A DNA stretch of 64,000 nt from Actinomadura rubteroloni (GTDB lineage: Bacteria; Actinomycetota; Actinomycetes; Streptosporangiales; Streptosporangiaceae), in NCBI RefSeq assembly GCF_002911665.1, contig NZ_MTBP01000002.1:930001-994000 (forward strand), read 5' to 3'. Shown one piece after another: positions 52,357 through 61,172 of this stretch (its first letter is position 1; every line of letters begins with the position of its first letter). The notes below the pieces were generated by a model. The model had not been told where the DNA came from. It saw nothing but the letters and a program-made list of their open reading frames with translations, and did not search any database. A program made the position numbers and the translations under genes.

Positions 52357-53958
52357 TCACTCCACGCCGACCATCAGCGGGTACAGCTCCTGGCCGCCGT
52401 CGTACACGCCGACCTCGACGTCCGGGTGGCGGTCGCGCAGGTGGTCCTCGAGGACGCCGACGATCCCGGCGGCGGCGTGGACGCCCGCGATGAGCGTGAC
52501 GAGTTCGCCGCCGCCCGACAGCATCCGGTCCAGGACGCTGCGCGCGGCGGTCCCCTGGTCGGCGGCGATCAGCGCGACGTCGCCCTCGATGAGGCCGAGG
52601 ACGTCGCCGGGGCGGCACAGCCCGACCGACGTCATCGCCTCCTCCCCCGCGATCTGCAACTGCCCGAACCGCGTCGCGCCCGCCGCGCGGGTCATCGCGA
52701 TGACGTCCTCGCCGAAGCGGCGCAGCGGGTCGTGGACGGCCAGCGCCGCGAGCCCCTGCACCGACGCCTTGGTCGGGACGACGGCGATGCGGGCCCCGGC
52801 GTCGCGGGCGCGTTCGGCGGCGGCCTCGGCGAGCGCGAGGACCTCGGGTTCGTTGGGCAGGACGGCCACCTCGTCGCCCGCCGCGAGGATCGCCTCGGCG
52901 AGGACGGCGAGCGGCGGGACCGCGCCGGGCTCGCGCCGCACGACCCGCGCCCCGCAGCTCTCGAACAGCGCGGCCAGGCCCCCGGCGGCGGTGACGGCGA
53001 CGACGGCGCGGCCGGCGTGCGGGCCGGGGCGGTGCGCGCCGTCGTCGCCGGGCCGCGGCGCGTGCAGGTAGGTGACGCGGACGCGGTGCGGACGGCCCGC
53101 CGAAAGGCCCGCCTCGAGCGCGGCGCCCGCGTCGTCGACGTGGACGTGGACGTTCCAGAGCCCGTCCCCGCCGACGACGACGAGCGAGTCGCCGAGCCCG
53201 TCCAGGGTCTCGCGCAGCGCGGGGACGGCGGCGTCGGCGGCGTCGAGCAGGTACATGACCTCGTAGCCGGGCCCGGGTCCGGGCGGGGGCGCGGCGGGTT
53301 CGGCGCGGACGTTCCCCGGGACGCGCGCCGGGACGTCGTAGTGCTCGGGGTACTCGTCGGTGACGACGGCGACGAGCGCGTCCAGCACGACGCAGAGCCC
53401 GGCCGCCCCGGCGTCCACGACCCCGGCGGACGCGAGCGCGCCGAGCTGCCGGGGCGTCTCGCGCAGCGCCCGGCGCGCGTCGGCGGCGGCTGCGCGGACG
53501 GCGTCGGCGAGCGGCGCGTCCGGCCCGGCCGCCGCCGTCGCGAGGACGCTGAGGATCGTCCCCTCGACCGGGTGCTCGACCGAGCGGCGGGCCAGCTCGG
53601 ACGCGTGGCGCAGCGCGGCGCCGAACGCGGGGCCGTCGGCCGGCCCGGTGTCGGCGAGCCGGTCGGCGAGGCCGCGCAGGACCTGGCTGAGGATCACGCC
53701 GGAGTTGCCGCGCGCGGCGAGCAGCGCGCCGCGCGCCAGCGCCCGCCAGGTCGCGCCGGTGTCGGCGGCGGGCACCGCGTCCAGGGCGTCGGCGGCGCCG
53801 AGGACGGTCAGGTGCAGGTTCGTGCCGGTGTCGCCGTCGGGCACCGGGAAGACGTTGAGGGCGTCCAGGTCGCCGCGCACGCCGCCGAGAGCGTCGGCGG
53901 CGAGCCGGCACCAGCGCCGCACCGCGGCCCCGTCGAGAACGCCGAGGACGTCGCCCAC
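52357..53958 (-). CDS. DAK2-domain protein (FakA-like kinase family)
   Basis: 533 residues from GTG 53958, with GGAGGGGAG upstream; a longer in-frame ATG start runs through the divergent rpmB promoter and is rejected. The N-terminal DhaL-type nucleotide-binding domain has DALNVFPVPDGDTGTNLHLT and RGNSGVILSQVLRG. The C-terminal half is DegV-like in sequence order. FakA homologues phosphorylate fatty acids held by FakB, but actinobacterial members are uncharacterised. Linked to recG in many actinomycetes. Confidence 0.93.
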   Translation of the reverse strand: MGDVLGVLDGAAVRRWCRLAADALGGVRGDLDALNVFPVPDGDTGTNLHLTVLGAADALDAVPAADTGATWRALARGALLAARGNSGVILSQVLRGLADRLADTGPADGPAFGAALRHASELARRSVEHPVEGTILSVLATAAAGPDAPLADAVRAAAADARRALRETPRQLGALASAGVVDAGAAGLCVVLDALVAVVTDEYPEHYDVPARVPGNVRAEPAAPPPGPGPGYEVMYLLDAADAAVPALRETLDGLGDSLVVVGGDGLWNVHVHVDDAGAALEAGLSAGRPHRVRVTYLHAPRPGDDGAHRPGPHAGRAVVAVTAAGGLAALFESCGARVVRREPGAVPPLAVLAEAILAAGDEVAVLPNEPEVLALAEAAAERARDAGARIAVVPTKASVQGLAALAVHDPLRRFGEDVIAMTRAAGATRFGQLQIAGEEAMTSVGLCRPGDVLGLIEGDVALIAADQGTAARSVLDRMLSGGGELVTLIAGVHAAAGIVGVLEDHLRDRHPDVEVGVYDGGQELYPLMVGVE

Positions 53959-54179
53959 TCTCGCTCCCCTCCCGCGCCGGTTCCGCTCGTGTACCCCGGT
54001 GTTCCCCTCTGTACCGCGCCGGACGTGCCGGGCGGAAGCGGGAACGTGCCGATTCGCGTCGCGGTCCCGGGGTCGGCTAGTCTGGCCCGTGCGCCTTATC
54101 CGAGGCGCCGCTGCGAGCATCCCGGCGTCGACCGCCGGCCCGCTCGCCCTCACTGCTTCGACACCCACTTGGAGTTTCC

Positions 54180-54374
54180 GTGGCTTCCGTCTGCGACGTC
54201 TGCGGCAAGGGACCCGGTTTCGGCATGCGCGTCTCCCACTCGCACCGCCGCACCCCGCGCCGCTGGAACCCCAACATCCAGCGCGTCCGCGCCGTCGTGA
54301 ACGGCGGGACCAAGCGGATCAACGCGTGCACCTCGTGCATCAAGGCGGGCAAGGTCACCAAGCCGTCCGTCTGA
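54180..54374 (+). CDS. rpmB: 50S ribosomal protein L28
   Basis: 64 residues from GTG 54180. CDVCGKGPGFGMRVSHSHRR and CTSCIKAGKV carry two CxxC pairs, the zinc-binding form. It is divergent from the DAK-recG pair, the standard arrangement. The 220-base intergenic region contains its promoter, possibly with TAGTCT at 54078-54083. Confidence 0.97.
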   Translation: MASVCDVCGKGPGFGMRVSHSHRRTPRRWNPNIQRVRAVVNGGTKRINACTSCIKAGKVTKPSV

Positions 54375-54387
54375 CCGGCGCTCTCGC

Positions 54388-54420
54388 ACCGGCCCCGTCG
54401 ACCTCCGGTCCGGGGCCGGT
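54388..54420 (+). terminator. rpmB terminator hairpin
   Basis: ACCGGCCCCG (54388-54397) pairs perfectly with CGGGGCCGGT (54411-54420), 14 bases after the rpmB stop. It may also serve the convergent small gene. Confidence 0.75.
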
Positions 54421-54438
54421 CGTCGTGTTCCCGGGGGC

Positions 54439-54651
54439 TCACGGGTAGTAGGAGGCGAGCCGGACGCCCGGCGCGGTGTCGGCCGGGGGCGGGGTGACCT
54501 TGGCGGGCGCGGGGCCGCCGTCCTTGCCGATCAGTCCGGCGTCGTGGGCGAGCAGGCCGAAGACCGACGCGCAGGCGAGCAGCAGCAGGGCCAGCACGAT
54601 CACCGCGCGCCGCGTCGGCCGCCCGGTGCCGGGGTGCGCCTCGTCCAGCAT
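54439..54651 (-). CDS. Small single-pass membrane protein of unknown function (70 aa)
   Basis: ATG 54651 (MLDEAHPGTGRPTRR) with GGAAGG nearby; an earlier in-frame ATG is less likely. A basic cytosolic start is followed by one hydrophobic segment (about 16-36, VIVLALLLLACASVFGLL) and a Pro-rich outer tail. No family recognised. It stands between rpmB and thiD. Confidence 0.65.
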   Translation of the reverse strand: MLDEAHPGTGRPTRRAVIVLALLLLACASVFGLLAHDAGLIGKDGGPAPAKVTPPPADTAPGVRLASYYP

Positions 54652-54752
54652 TGCCTTCCGCCCTTCCCGCCGGAGTCCGCCCGGCCGGGGCATCATGGCA
54701 CGAACAGCAGGTTACTGGTGCGGAACTGTCCGTCAGTGCGCAAATCCGGTGG

Positions 54753-55562
54753 TCAGGCGGTACGTTCCGCGCGGATCCGCCACGCGTGGTCGACCGGGCC
54801 GATGCCCGCGCCGAGCGGGAACCCGGCGGCGATCGCTCCGGTGACGTACTCCTTGGCGCGCGCGACGGCGGTCGGGACGTCCGCTCCGAGCGCCAGCTCG
54901 GACGCCAGGGCGGACGCGAGCGTGCAGCCCGTCCCGTGGGTGTGCCGGTTGTCGTGGCGCGGCGCGGTGAAGCGGTACTCGCGTTCGCCGTCGAACAGCA
55001 GGTCGGCGGGTTCTCCGGGCAGGTGGCCGCCCTTGACGAGCACCCAGGCGGGGCCGAGCGCCTTGACGGCCTCGGCGGCGGGGCGCAGGCCGGTCTCGTC
55101 CACGACCTTGACGCCGGTGAGCTGCTCGACCTCCCAGAGGTTCGGCGTGACGACGGTCGCGACCGGCAGCAGGACGCTCCGTACGGCGTCCACGGCGGAC
55201 GGCTGGAGCAGCGCGTCGCCGTGCTTGGACACGCCGACCGGGTCCACCACGACGGGCGCCGCGACGGAGGCGAGGACGTCCGCGACGGTCTCGACGAGCG
55301 CGGCGGACGCGAGCATCCCGGTCTTCACCGCGTGGACGCCGATGTCGGAGAGCACCGAGTCGAGCTGGGCGCGGACGGCCTCGGGCGGCAGTTCCCAGTA
55401 GCCCTGGACGCCGACGGAGTTCTGCGCGGTGACGGCGGCGACGACGCTCATCCCGTGGACGCCGAGCGCGAGCATCGTCTTCAGGTCGGCCTGGATCCCG
55501 GCGCCGCCGCCGGAGTCGGAGCCGGCGATCGTCAGGACGAGCGGCGGCGTGTTCTGCGGCAT
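54753..55562 (-). CDS. thiD: Hydroxymethylpyrimidine/phosphomethylpyrimidine kinase
   Basis: 269 residues. Ribokinase fold: [20 protein letters not shown] at the N-terminus, [15 protein letters not shown], and the ATP/anion-hole motif [14 protein letters not shown]. It phosphorylates HMP twice for thiamine synthesis. thiL lies 1.5 kb away on the same strand, with an unrelated membrane-anchored protein between. No TPP riboswitch is visible before it. Confidence 0.96.
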   Translation of the reverse strand: MPQNTPPLVLTIAGSDSGGGAGIQADLKTMLALGVHGMSVVAAVTAQNSVGVQGYWELPPEAVRAQLDSVLSDIGVHAVKTGMLASAALVETVADVLASVAAPVVVDPVGVSKHGDALLQPSAVDAVRSVLLPVATVVTPNLWEVEQLTGVKVVDETGLRPAAEAVKALGPAWVLVKGGHLPGEPADLLFDGEREYRFTAPRHDNRHTHGTGCTLASALASELALGADVPTAVARAKEYVTGAIAAGFPLGAGIGPVDHAWRIRAERTA

Positions 55563-55581
55563 ACCGCCTACTTTACGGGGA

Positions 55582-56181
55582 TCAGATCCGGTCGCAGGTG
55601 ACCCGGTTGAGGACGCACGACGACGGGCTGTGCGGCTTGCCCGTCGCGCGGAACACGACCTTGACCGAGGCGCCGGGCTGGAGGGCGGGCGCCGTCCCGG
55701 GGCTGCGCACCCACGCGCGGCGGCCGAGCGCGACGACCTCCGCGCCCGTCGCGGACACGACGCGCGCCTTCGGGATGGTGAACGCCAGCGCCCAGCGCTG
55801 CACGGCCCGCTCGCCCCGGTTGGTGACGGTGACGCTCGCGGTGAACGCCCCGGTCTGGCGTTTCAGGAGGGCGAAGTCGACGACGAGCCCGTCGGCGCGG
55901 GCGCTGCGGCGGCGCTGGGAGACCTGGCTGTCGTGGATGCCCTGGGCCTTGGGCTCGCGGGCGGGCGGGGCGAAGTTCAGCGAGATCTGCTTGGTGCTGT
56001 AGGCGTAGGAGACGACGCCGATCGCGATCGTGAGGGCGAGGATCGGGAGCAGGGGGACCGGGACGCGCCGGCGCGGGCGCTCGTCGGCGGCGGGGGCCTG
56101 CGGCGGGGGTTCCGCGCGCGGGGGGCCGTCGCCGGGCGGCGGGTCGTCGTCCGGTTCCCCGAATCTGGTGTGTCGTCCCAT
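55582..56181 (-). CDS. Membrane-anchored protein with a CBM2-like beta-sandwich domain
   Basis: 199 residues from ATG 56181, with GAGG seven bases upstream. A Pro-rich cytosolic tail (1-45) is followed by one membrane helix (about 46-65, [20 protein letters not shown]) and an external domain of about 110 residues. That domain reads like a family 2 carbohydrate-binding module: [20 protein letters not shown], then [13 protein letters not shown] and [10 protein letters not shown]. The surface tryptophans that bind cellulose are few, so sugar binding is doubtful. Function unknown. Confidence 0.75.
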   Translation of the reverse strand: MGRHTRFGEPDDDPPPGDGPPRAEPPPQAPAADERPRRRVPVPLLPILALTIAIGVVSYAYSTKQISLNFAPPAREPKAQGIHDSQVSQRRRSARADGLVVDFALLKRQTGAFTASVTVTNRGERAVQRWALAFTIPKARVVSATGAEVVALGRRAWVRSPGTAPALQPGASVKVVFRATGKPHSPSSCVLNRVTCDRI

Positions 56182-56296
56182 CCCGTTCCTCATCGCGATC
56201 AGAGGATGTATACCAAAGCCGCCTCAACCCTGCCTACCGGATGAGGAATCGCGCAGCCCGCCGCGCTCTCGCCTTCATACCCCCAAAACACCCCGG

Positions 56297-57235
56297 CTAC
56301 CTGGGACGACGCGGGAAATGATCCCAGCCGCCGCCCTCGTACGGACGGCCGTCGACCAGGACCCCCGCCCCGGCGGCGACGCGGCCGACGGCCGTCCACG
56401 CGGCGGGGACGCGGCCGGGCGGGAACGCGGCGGCGAACCCGTGGTCCTCCCCGCCGGTGAGCACGTGCCGGACGCCGTCCGCGCCGAGCACCGCGGGCAC
56501 GGGCAGCGCCGCCGTGTCGATCTCGACGCGCACGCCGGACGCCGCCGCGACGTGCCCGAGGTCGCGCACGAGGCCGTCGCTGACGTCGATGAGGGCCGTC
56601 GCGCCCGCCGCCCGCGCCTCCGCGCCCGCTGCGTAGGGCGGCCGGGGACGGCGGTGCGCGGCGAGCAGTTCGGCGGGGCCGGACGCGCCGCGCTCCAGCA
56701 GGGCGAGCCCGGCGGCCGAGCACCCGAGCGCGCCCCGGACCGCGACGACGTCGCCCGGCCGCGCGCCGGAGCGGGTGAGCGGCGGCGCGCCGCCGAGGTC
56801 GCCGAGCGCGGTGATCGCGAGCGTGACGGCGTCGGCGCCCACGACGTCGCCGCCGACGATGGACGCGCCCGCCGCCGCGCACTCGGCCGCGAGCCCCGCG
56901 TACAGCTCCTCGACCCACGCGGCGGGCGTCTCGGGCGGCAGCGCGAGCCCGACGAGCAGCGCGGTCGGCCGGGCGCCCATCGCGACGACGTCGGCGAGGT
57001 TCTGCGCGGCGGCCTTGTGCCCGATGTCGGCGGGGCCGGACCAGTCGCGGCGGAAGTGGCGGCCCTCGACCAGGAGGTCGGCGGTGGCGACGACGCGGCC
57101 GTCGGGCGCGGCCACCACGGCGGCGTCGTCGCCGGGGCCGAGCGCGACCGCCGGGGCCTGCGGAAGGCCCCGGATGAGCCGGGCGATCAGCCCGAACTCG
57201 CCGAGGTCGCCGACCCGTTCGCCCGTCCCGCCCAT
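56297..57235 (-). CDS. thiL: Thiamine-monophosphate kinase
   Basis: 312 residues. GPGDDAAVVAAPDGRVVATADLLVEGRHF, NLADVVAMGARPTALLV and IVGGDVVGADAVTLAITALG are the PurM-like ATP and Mg sites; the GGEDHGFAAAFP segment near the C-terminus is diagnostic. It makes thiamine pyrophosphate. It is divergent from the small RAM-domain gene. Confidence 0.96.
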   Translation of the reverse strand: MGGTGERVGDLGEFGLIARLIRGLPQAPAVALGPGDDAAVVAAPDGRVVATADLLVEGRHFRRDWSGPADIGHKAAAQNLADVVAMGARPTALLVGLALPPETPAAWVEELYAGLAAECAAAGASIVGGDVVGADAVTLAITALGDLGGAPPLTRSGARPGDVVAVRGALGCSAAGLALLERGASGPAELLAAHRRPRPPYAAGAEARAAGATALIDVSDGLVRDLGHVAAASGVRVEIDTAALPVPAVLGADGVRHVLTGGEDHGFAAAFPPGRVPAAWTAVGRVAAGAGVLVDGRPYEGGGWDHFPRRPR

Positions 57236-57351
57236 CCGGCCCCGATTCCATTACGTCCCTTGTGACCGCCTTCGACCCCGGGGGGCCGTCGTGGCGCACA
57301 ACACGATACGGTGACCGTCCGACCGTTGAATCTCCGCCCGGGGAGGACGTG

Positions 57352-57585
57352 ATGGTGCAGGCCTACATCCTCATCCAGACCGAGGTGGGAAAGGCCGCCG
57401 ACGTCGCGGACCAGATCTCCGGGATCGCCGGCGTGATCAAGGCGGAGGACGTCACCGGCCCGTACGACGTGATCGTGCGCGCCGAGGCCCGGGACGTGGA
57501 CGAGCTGGGCAAGCTCGTCGTCTCCCGCGTCCAGCGGATCGAGGGCATCACCCGGACGCTGACCTGCCCGATCGTCCGTGTCTGA
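57352..57585 (+). CDS. Stand-alone Lrp/AsnC ligand-binding (RAM) domain protein
   Basis: 77 residues from ATG 57352, six bases after GGGGAGG. The whole protein is the RAM beta-alpha fold (VQAYILIQTEVGKAADVADQ, GPYDVIVRAEA, TRTLTCPIV), with no DNA-binding helix-turn-helix. Such proteins bind amino acids or modulate full-length Lrp proteins. A GTG start of the next gene overlaps its end by eight bases. Confidence 0.93.
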   Translation: MVQAYILIQTEVGKAADVADQISGIAGVIKAEDVTGPYDVIVRAEARDVDELGKLVVSRVQRIEGITRTLTCPIVRV

Positions 57586-58042
57586 GCGAACGGTCCCCGC
57601 GTTCCTGGCGGTCCCGCTGCTCGCGGCGGCCCTGGCCGGATGCGGCGCGGGAGCGGTCTCGGTGCCCGTCCCGTCGGCCGACGCGGCGACCACCCGGTTG
57701 TGCCGGGGGCTGCGGCTGCCCGAGCGCGTCCACGGCGAGAAGCCGCGCGACACCTCGCCCGCGTCGCCGCTGACGACGGCGTGGGGGTCGCCCGCGGTCG
57801 CGCTGCGCTGCGGGGTGCCGCTCCCGGCGGGGCTGCGGCCGACGTCGCAGCTCCAGACCGTCAACGGGCTGTCGTGGTTCGGGGTCCCGGCCGACCGTCC
57901 GGTCACCTGGACGGCCGTCGGACGCCAGGCGTACGTCGAGGTGACCATTCCGGCGAAGTACGCCCCGCCCGGCGACGTGCTCATCGAACTGGGTACGGCG
58001 ATCTCGGCCACGATTCCGGCCAAGCCCGAGGGGCAACTTTAA
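57578..58042 (+). CDS. DUF3515 lipoprotein
   Basis: 154 residues from GTG 57578. A signal with lipobox LAGC (about 18-21) predicts a lipid-anchored exported protein. LRCGVPLPAGLRPTSQLQTVNG, WFGVP and the YVEVTIP segment are typical of DUF3515. This family is commonly near thiL in actinomycetes; function unknown. Confidence 0.9.
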   Translation: MSERTVPAFLAVPLLAAALAGCGAGAVSVPVPSADAATTRLCRGLRLPERVHGEKPRDTSPASPLTTAWGSPAVALRCGVPLPAGLRPTSQLQTVNGLSWFGVPADRPVTWTAVGRQAYVEVTIPAKYAPPGDVLIELGTAISATIPAKPEGQL

Positions 58043-58066
58043 GAGGTCCGGCTACGCTGGCGGGCG

Positions 58067-58831
58067 ATGGGCGTGGACTGGGTCAGGATGCGGCCCCTGC
58101 CGGGCGTTCCCCGCGCCGTGCTCGACGGCCTGGTCGAGGCGCAGGCCGACTGGTACGCGGCGTCCGGGGCGCTGCCCGACGATCTGCGGCACCTGCCCGT
58201 CCCGCCGAAGCCGCGCGCCGACCCGGCCGAGCTGCGCCGCCATGTGGAACGGGACGGCACGTCGAGCTTCCGCGTCGCCGCGTTCGCGCTGAACCCGGTG
58301 TTCCCGGCCGAATGGCGGCGCGCGGCGTTTCGCTCCCACCTCCCCGGCGACCTGTCCCGGCGGCTGGCCCGCTGGACGCGGCATCTCGCGGAGGTGCGGG
58401 CCGGGCGGCACCGCCCCTATCTGCGGGCGTGGCACGCGCACGTGACCGTCCGCAACCTGGTGGACGAGTGGACGCCGCTGCGCGAGCGCGCGTTCGAGGC
58501 CCGGGACCGTGCCACCGCGTGGGCGGCCCGGCCGGAGCTGGCGGAGATCCGGGAGCGGATCCTCGCGCTGCCCGTCCCGGTGCCGCCGCCCGCGCCGCGC
58601 TGGGACGACCCGCCCGCCGGCGGCCTGCCGCTCCCGTTCGAGGTCGGGCCGTTCGCGGCGCTGGCGCGCGAATGGAACCGGCGCGTCCCGCGAGCGCAGA
58701 AGGCGTACGTGACGCCGCCGGTCGGATTCGCGTCGTTCCTGGCCGCCGCCGTCGACGACGCGTGGCTGGACGCCTGCCTGTCGTGGCTGGACGACGCGGT
58801 CCGCGACGGATGCGGCGTCCTGCTCTGGTGA
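58067..58831 (+). CDS. Unrecognised protein (254 aa)
   Basis: No family recognised. The codon bias is typical of real genes. The protein is soluble, Arg/Ala/Trp-rich, with several conserved-looking Trp-Asp pairs (WTRHLAEVRAGRH, WLDACLSWLDDAV). It starts 24 bases after the DUF3515 gene and may be read through from it. I cannot assign a role. Confidence 0.7.
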   Translation: MGVDWVRMRPLPGVPRAVLDGLVEAQADWYAASGALPDDLRHLPVPPKPRADPAELRRHVERDGTSSFRVAAFALNPVFPAEWRRAAFRSHLPGDLSRRLARWTRHLAEVRAGRHRPYLRAWHAHVTVRNLVDEWTPLRERAFEARDRATAWAARPELAEIRERILALPVPVPPPAPRWDDPPAGGLPLPFEVGPFAALAREWNRRVPRAQKAYVTPPVGFASFLAAAVDDAWLDACLSWLDDAVRDGCGVLLW

Positions 58832-58859
58832 CACCCGGCTTGCCATTCGGTGAGTCATT

Positions 58860-58907
58860 TGTCGCGATGGCGATAATCGCACCGTGGGTAATTATCCGAT
58901 AGCGACA
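58860..58907 (+). promoter_or_regulatory. AT-rich palindromic region before the lipase gene
   Basis: TGTCGC (58860-58865) mirrors GCGACA (58902-58907), and GATAAT/ATTATC lie symmetrically inside. The segment is AT-rich in a GC-rich region and lies 30 bases before the chosen start, so it is likely a promoter with an operator. Confidence 0.5.
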
Positions 58908-58936
58908 TGTCATCAGGAAGAGACGGAGGCCACGTG

Positions 58937-59779
58937 ATGCACGTGATCCCCTTCGATCGCTCCCGGCTCCCGTTCGCGCGCCGCCTGGCCGAGGCGGCGC
59001 GGCTCGCCTACAGGGAACCCGGCGCGGTGCGGCGGCAGGCCGCCGCGTGGGGCTTCCCCGAGGTGCGGACGTTCTGCGTCCCGCACCGGGTGCCCTTCCC
59101 GCTGGAGGACACGCAGGCGTTCGCGATGGGGAACGCGGAGACGGTCGTCGTGGCGTTCCGGGGCACCGAGCCCGGCGAACTGCGCGACTGGCTGACGGAC
59201 TGCGGCGCACTCATGGTGCCGTACGCGTCCGGAGACGGGATGGTCCACCTCGGGTTCGAGCAGGCGCTGGACGCGGTGTGGCCGGAGATCCTCACGGCCG
59301 TCCGGGAGCTGCGCACCGGGAACCAGAAGCTCTGGTTCACCGGCCACAGCCTCGGCGGCGCGCTGGCGATGCTGGCGGCGGCGCGGATGTACTTCGCCGA
59401 CCCGCGCCTGCTCGCGGACGGCGTCTACACGTTCGGGCAGCCCCGGACGTGCGACCCGATCCTCGCCCGCGCCTACGACACGGCGTTCAAGGGGCGGATG
59501 TTCCGGTTCGTCAACAACAGCGACATCGTGCCGAAGCTCCCGCCCGACCCGCTGTACCGGCACGTGGCGCTGGAGCAGTACTTCGACGCGTCGGGGCGGC
59601 TGCTCCCCCGTCCGCCGTCGCTGCTCGTCCGGGTGTGCGACGCGCTGCGCGGCCATCTGCGCAGCCCGGCGTCGTTCGGCGTGGACGCCTTCCGCGACCA
59701 CGGCATCGGCGCCTACATCCAGTGCCTGACGGCCAACAGCGAACCCGCCCGCGAAGAGGACGTCCCCCGGGCCGCCTGA
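58937..59779 (+). CDS. Class 3 lipase
   Basis: 280 residues from ATG 58937, six bases after GGAGG; ATG 58907 lies in the palindrome and lacks a ribosome site. Lipase_3 features: VVVAFRGTE (oxyanion loop), nucleophile elbow TGHSLGGALA, GQPRTCDP, and NNSDIVPKLPP with the catalytic Asp, followed by YRHV with the likely His. No signal peptide is visible, so it may be cytosolic or unconventionally exported. It probably acts on acylglycerols. Confidence 0.93.
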   Translation: MHVIPFDRSRLPFARRLAEAARLAYREPGAVRRQAAAWGFPEVRTFCVPHRVPFPLEDTQAFAMGNAETVVVAFRGTEPGELRDWLTDCGALMVPYASGDGMVHLGFEQALDAVWPEILTAVRELRTGNQKLWFTGHSLGGALAMLAAARMYFADPRLLADGVYTFGQPRTCDPILARAYDTAFKGRMFRFVNNSDIVPKLPPDPLYRHVALEQYFDASGRLLPRPPSLLVRVCDALRGHLRSPASFGVDAFRDHGIGAYIQCLTANSEPAREEDVPRAA

Positions 59780-59827
59780 GCCCGGCGGCGGCGCGCCGGG
59801 GCACCGCGCCCCGGCACGCCGAGCACC

Positions 59828-59892
59828 GTCGTCCGGCGACGTCATCCGGCGACGTCATCCGGCGACGTCATCCGGCGACGTCATCCGGCGAC
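59828..59892. repeat. Five-copy 13-bp tandem repeat overlapping the ADH stop codon
   Basis: Five head-to-tail copies of GTCATCCGGCGAC, the first with one change (GTCG). The last copy encodes the final Val-Ala-Gly and TGA of the zinc alcohol dehydrogenase. Repeats continue into the space toward the convergent lipase gene. Confidence 0.95.
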
Positions 59893-61095
59893 GTCCAGGG
59901 ACACCTTGGTCCAGCCGGGCTCGCGCCGGTCGAACGCCTCGAACGCGTCCAGGACGTGCGGCAGCTCCTCCTGCTGCGTGATGATCGTCGTCGGGTCGGC
60001 GGCCCCGGTGGCGATCTTGGACAGCAGGCCCGGCACGTACCGGCGGTGGTTGCAGTTCCCCGCCTGGACGGTCAGGTTCCGGTTCATCATCGTCCCGATC
60101 GGGAACCGGTCGAAGCCGGGCGGGTAGACGCCGACGATGCCGACCGTCCCGGCCTTCGCGACCGCGTCCACGGCCCACCGGATCGCCTGGCTCGGCGCGT
60201 CGCCCGGCCGCCACAGGTCGCCCTGGACGTTCGTCTCGGGCGCCGCGACGTGGACCTCGGCGTCGTACCGCTCGATGTGCTCCCCGGCCGGCCCGGCGGC
60301 GGGCCCCCCGGACGGGCGCTGCGCGTCCACGCCGACCGCGTCGATGACCCGGTCCGCGCCGACGCCGCCGGTCATGTCCTTGATGGACGCGACGGGGTCC
60401 TCGGCGTTGAAGTCGATGGTCTCGGCGTTCTGCAGCCGGGCCGTCTCCAGCCGGTCGGCGTTGCCGTCCACGATGAGGACGCGGCCCGCGCCCTGCATCC
60501 GCGCCGACAGCGCGGCGAGCTGTCCGACCGGCCCCGCGCCGAAGATCGCGACGACGTCGCCGGGCGTCACCTGCGCGAGCCGCGCCCCGAACCACGCGGT
60601 CGGGAAGATGTCGCTGACCATCAGCGCCTGCTCGTCGCTCACCCCGGGCGGGATCGGGACGATGTTGGTGTGCGCGAACGGCACCCGCGCGTACTCGGCC
60701 TGCAACCCGTCGAACGGCCCGGTGGACAGCGGGCCGCCGTAGAAGGACGTCCCGGCCTCGCGGCCCTGCGGGTTCACCACGTCGCACTGGGCGTAGTAGC
60801 CCGCGCGGCAGTAGACGCACCGGCCGCAGCCGAGCGTGGACGGGATCACCACCCGGTCGCCGACGGAGAAGTTGCGGACCTCCGGCCCCAAATCCTCCAC
60901 GACGCCCACGGCCTCGTGGCCGAGGATCGTCCCGGGCCGCATTCCCGGCATCGTGCCGCGCACGAAGTGCAGGTCGGTGCCGCAGATCGCGCTCCCGGTG
61001 ATCCGGACGATCGCGTCCGCGGGCTCCTGGAGCTTCGGTTCGGGCACGTCCTCCACGGTGATGTCCCCGACGCCCTGCCAGATCACGGCCTTCAT
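59881..61095 (-). CDS. Zinc-dependent alcohol dehydrogenase, formaldehyde dehydrogenase-like
   Basis: 404 residues. Catalytic zinc ligands in CGTDLH and GHEAVG, structural zinc Cys cluster CGRCVYCRAGYYAQC, Rossmann motif GAGPVG, and an insertion of about 25 residues (near 255-285) typical of glutathione-independent formaldehyde dehydrogenase-like enzymes. Oxidises a small alcohol or aldehyde with NAD. It is the first of a metabolic gene group with GH15, SDR and TPP-enzyme genes. Confidence 0.94.
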   Translation of the reverse strand: MKAVIWQGVGDITVEDVPEPKLQEPADAIVRITGSAICGTDLHFVRGTMPGMRPGTILGHEAVGVVEDLGPEVRNFSVGDRVVIPSTLGCGRCVYCRAGYYAQCDVVNPQGREAGTSFYGGPLSTGPFDGLQAEYARVPFAHTNIVPIPPGVSDEQALMVSDIFPTAWFGARLAQVTPGDVVAIFGAGPVGQLAALSARMQGAGRVLIVDGNADRLETARLQNAETIDFNAEDPVASIKDMTGGVGADRVIDAVGVDAQRPSGGPAAGPAGEHIERYDAEVHVAAPETNVQGDLWRPGDAPSQAIRWAVDAVAKAGTVGIVGVYPPGFDRFPIGTMMNRNLTVQAGNCNHRRYVPGLLSKIATGAADPTTIITQQEELPHVLDAFEAFDRREPGWTKVSLDVAG

Positions 61096-61172
61096 AGCGG
61101 TTGCCTCCTGGTAAGCGGGTTCAGCGAAGTGCGGCCCCTTGCCAGTGACGCGGCGGCTGACACATGGGCGCG

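Noticed and set aside
50215..54300. A 1,361-codon plus-strand frame over recG and the DAK gene
   Set aside because: Shadow reading; composition bias only.
55563..57351. TPP riboswitch near thiD or thiL
   Set aside because: No CUGAGA-type thi-box core was found upstream of either gene.
59828..59892. CRISPR array
   Set aside because: Units are 13 bases with no spacers and no cas genes nearby; it is a simple tandem repeat.
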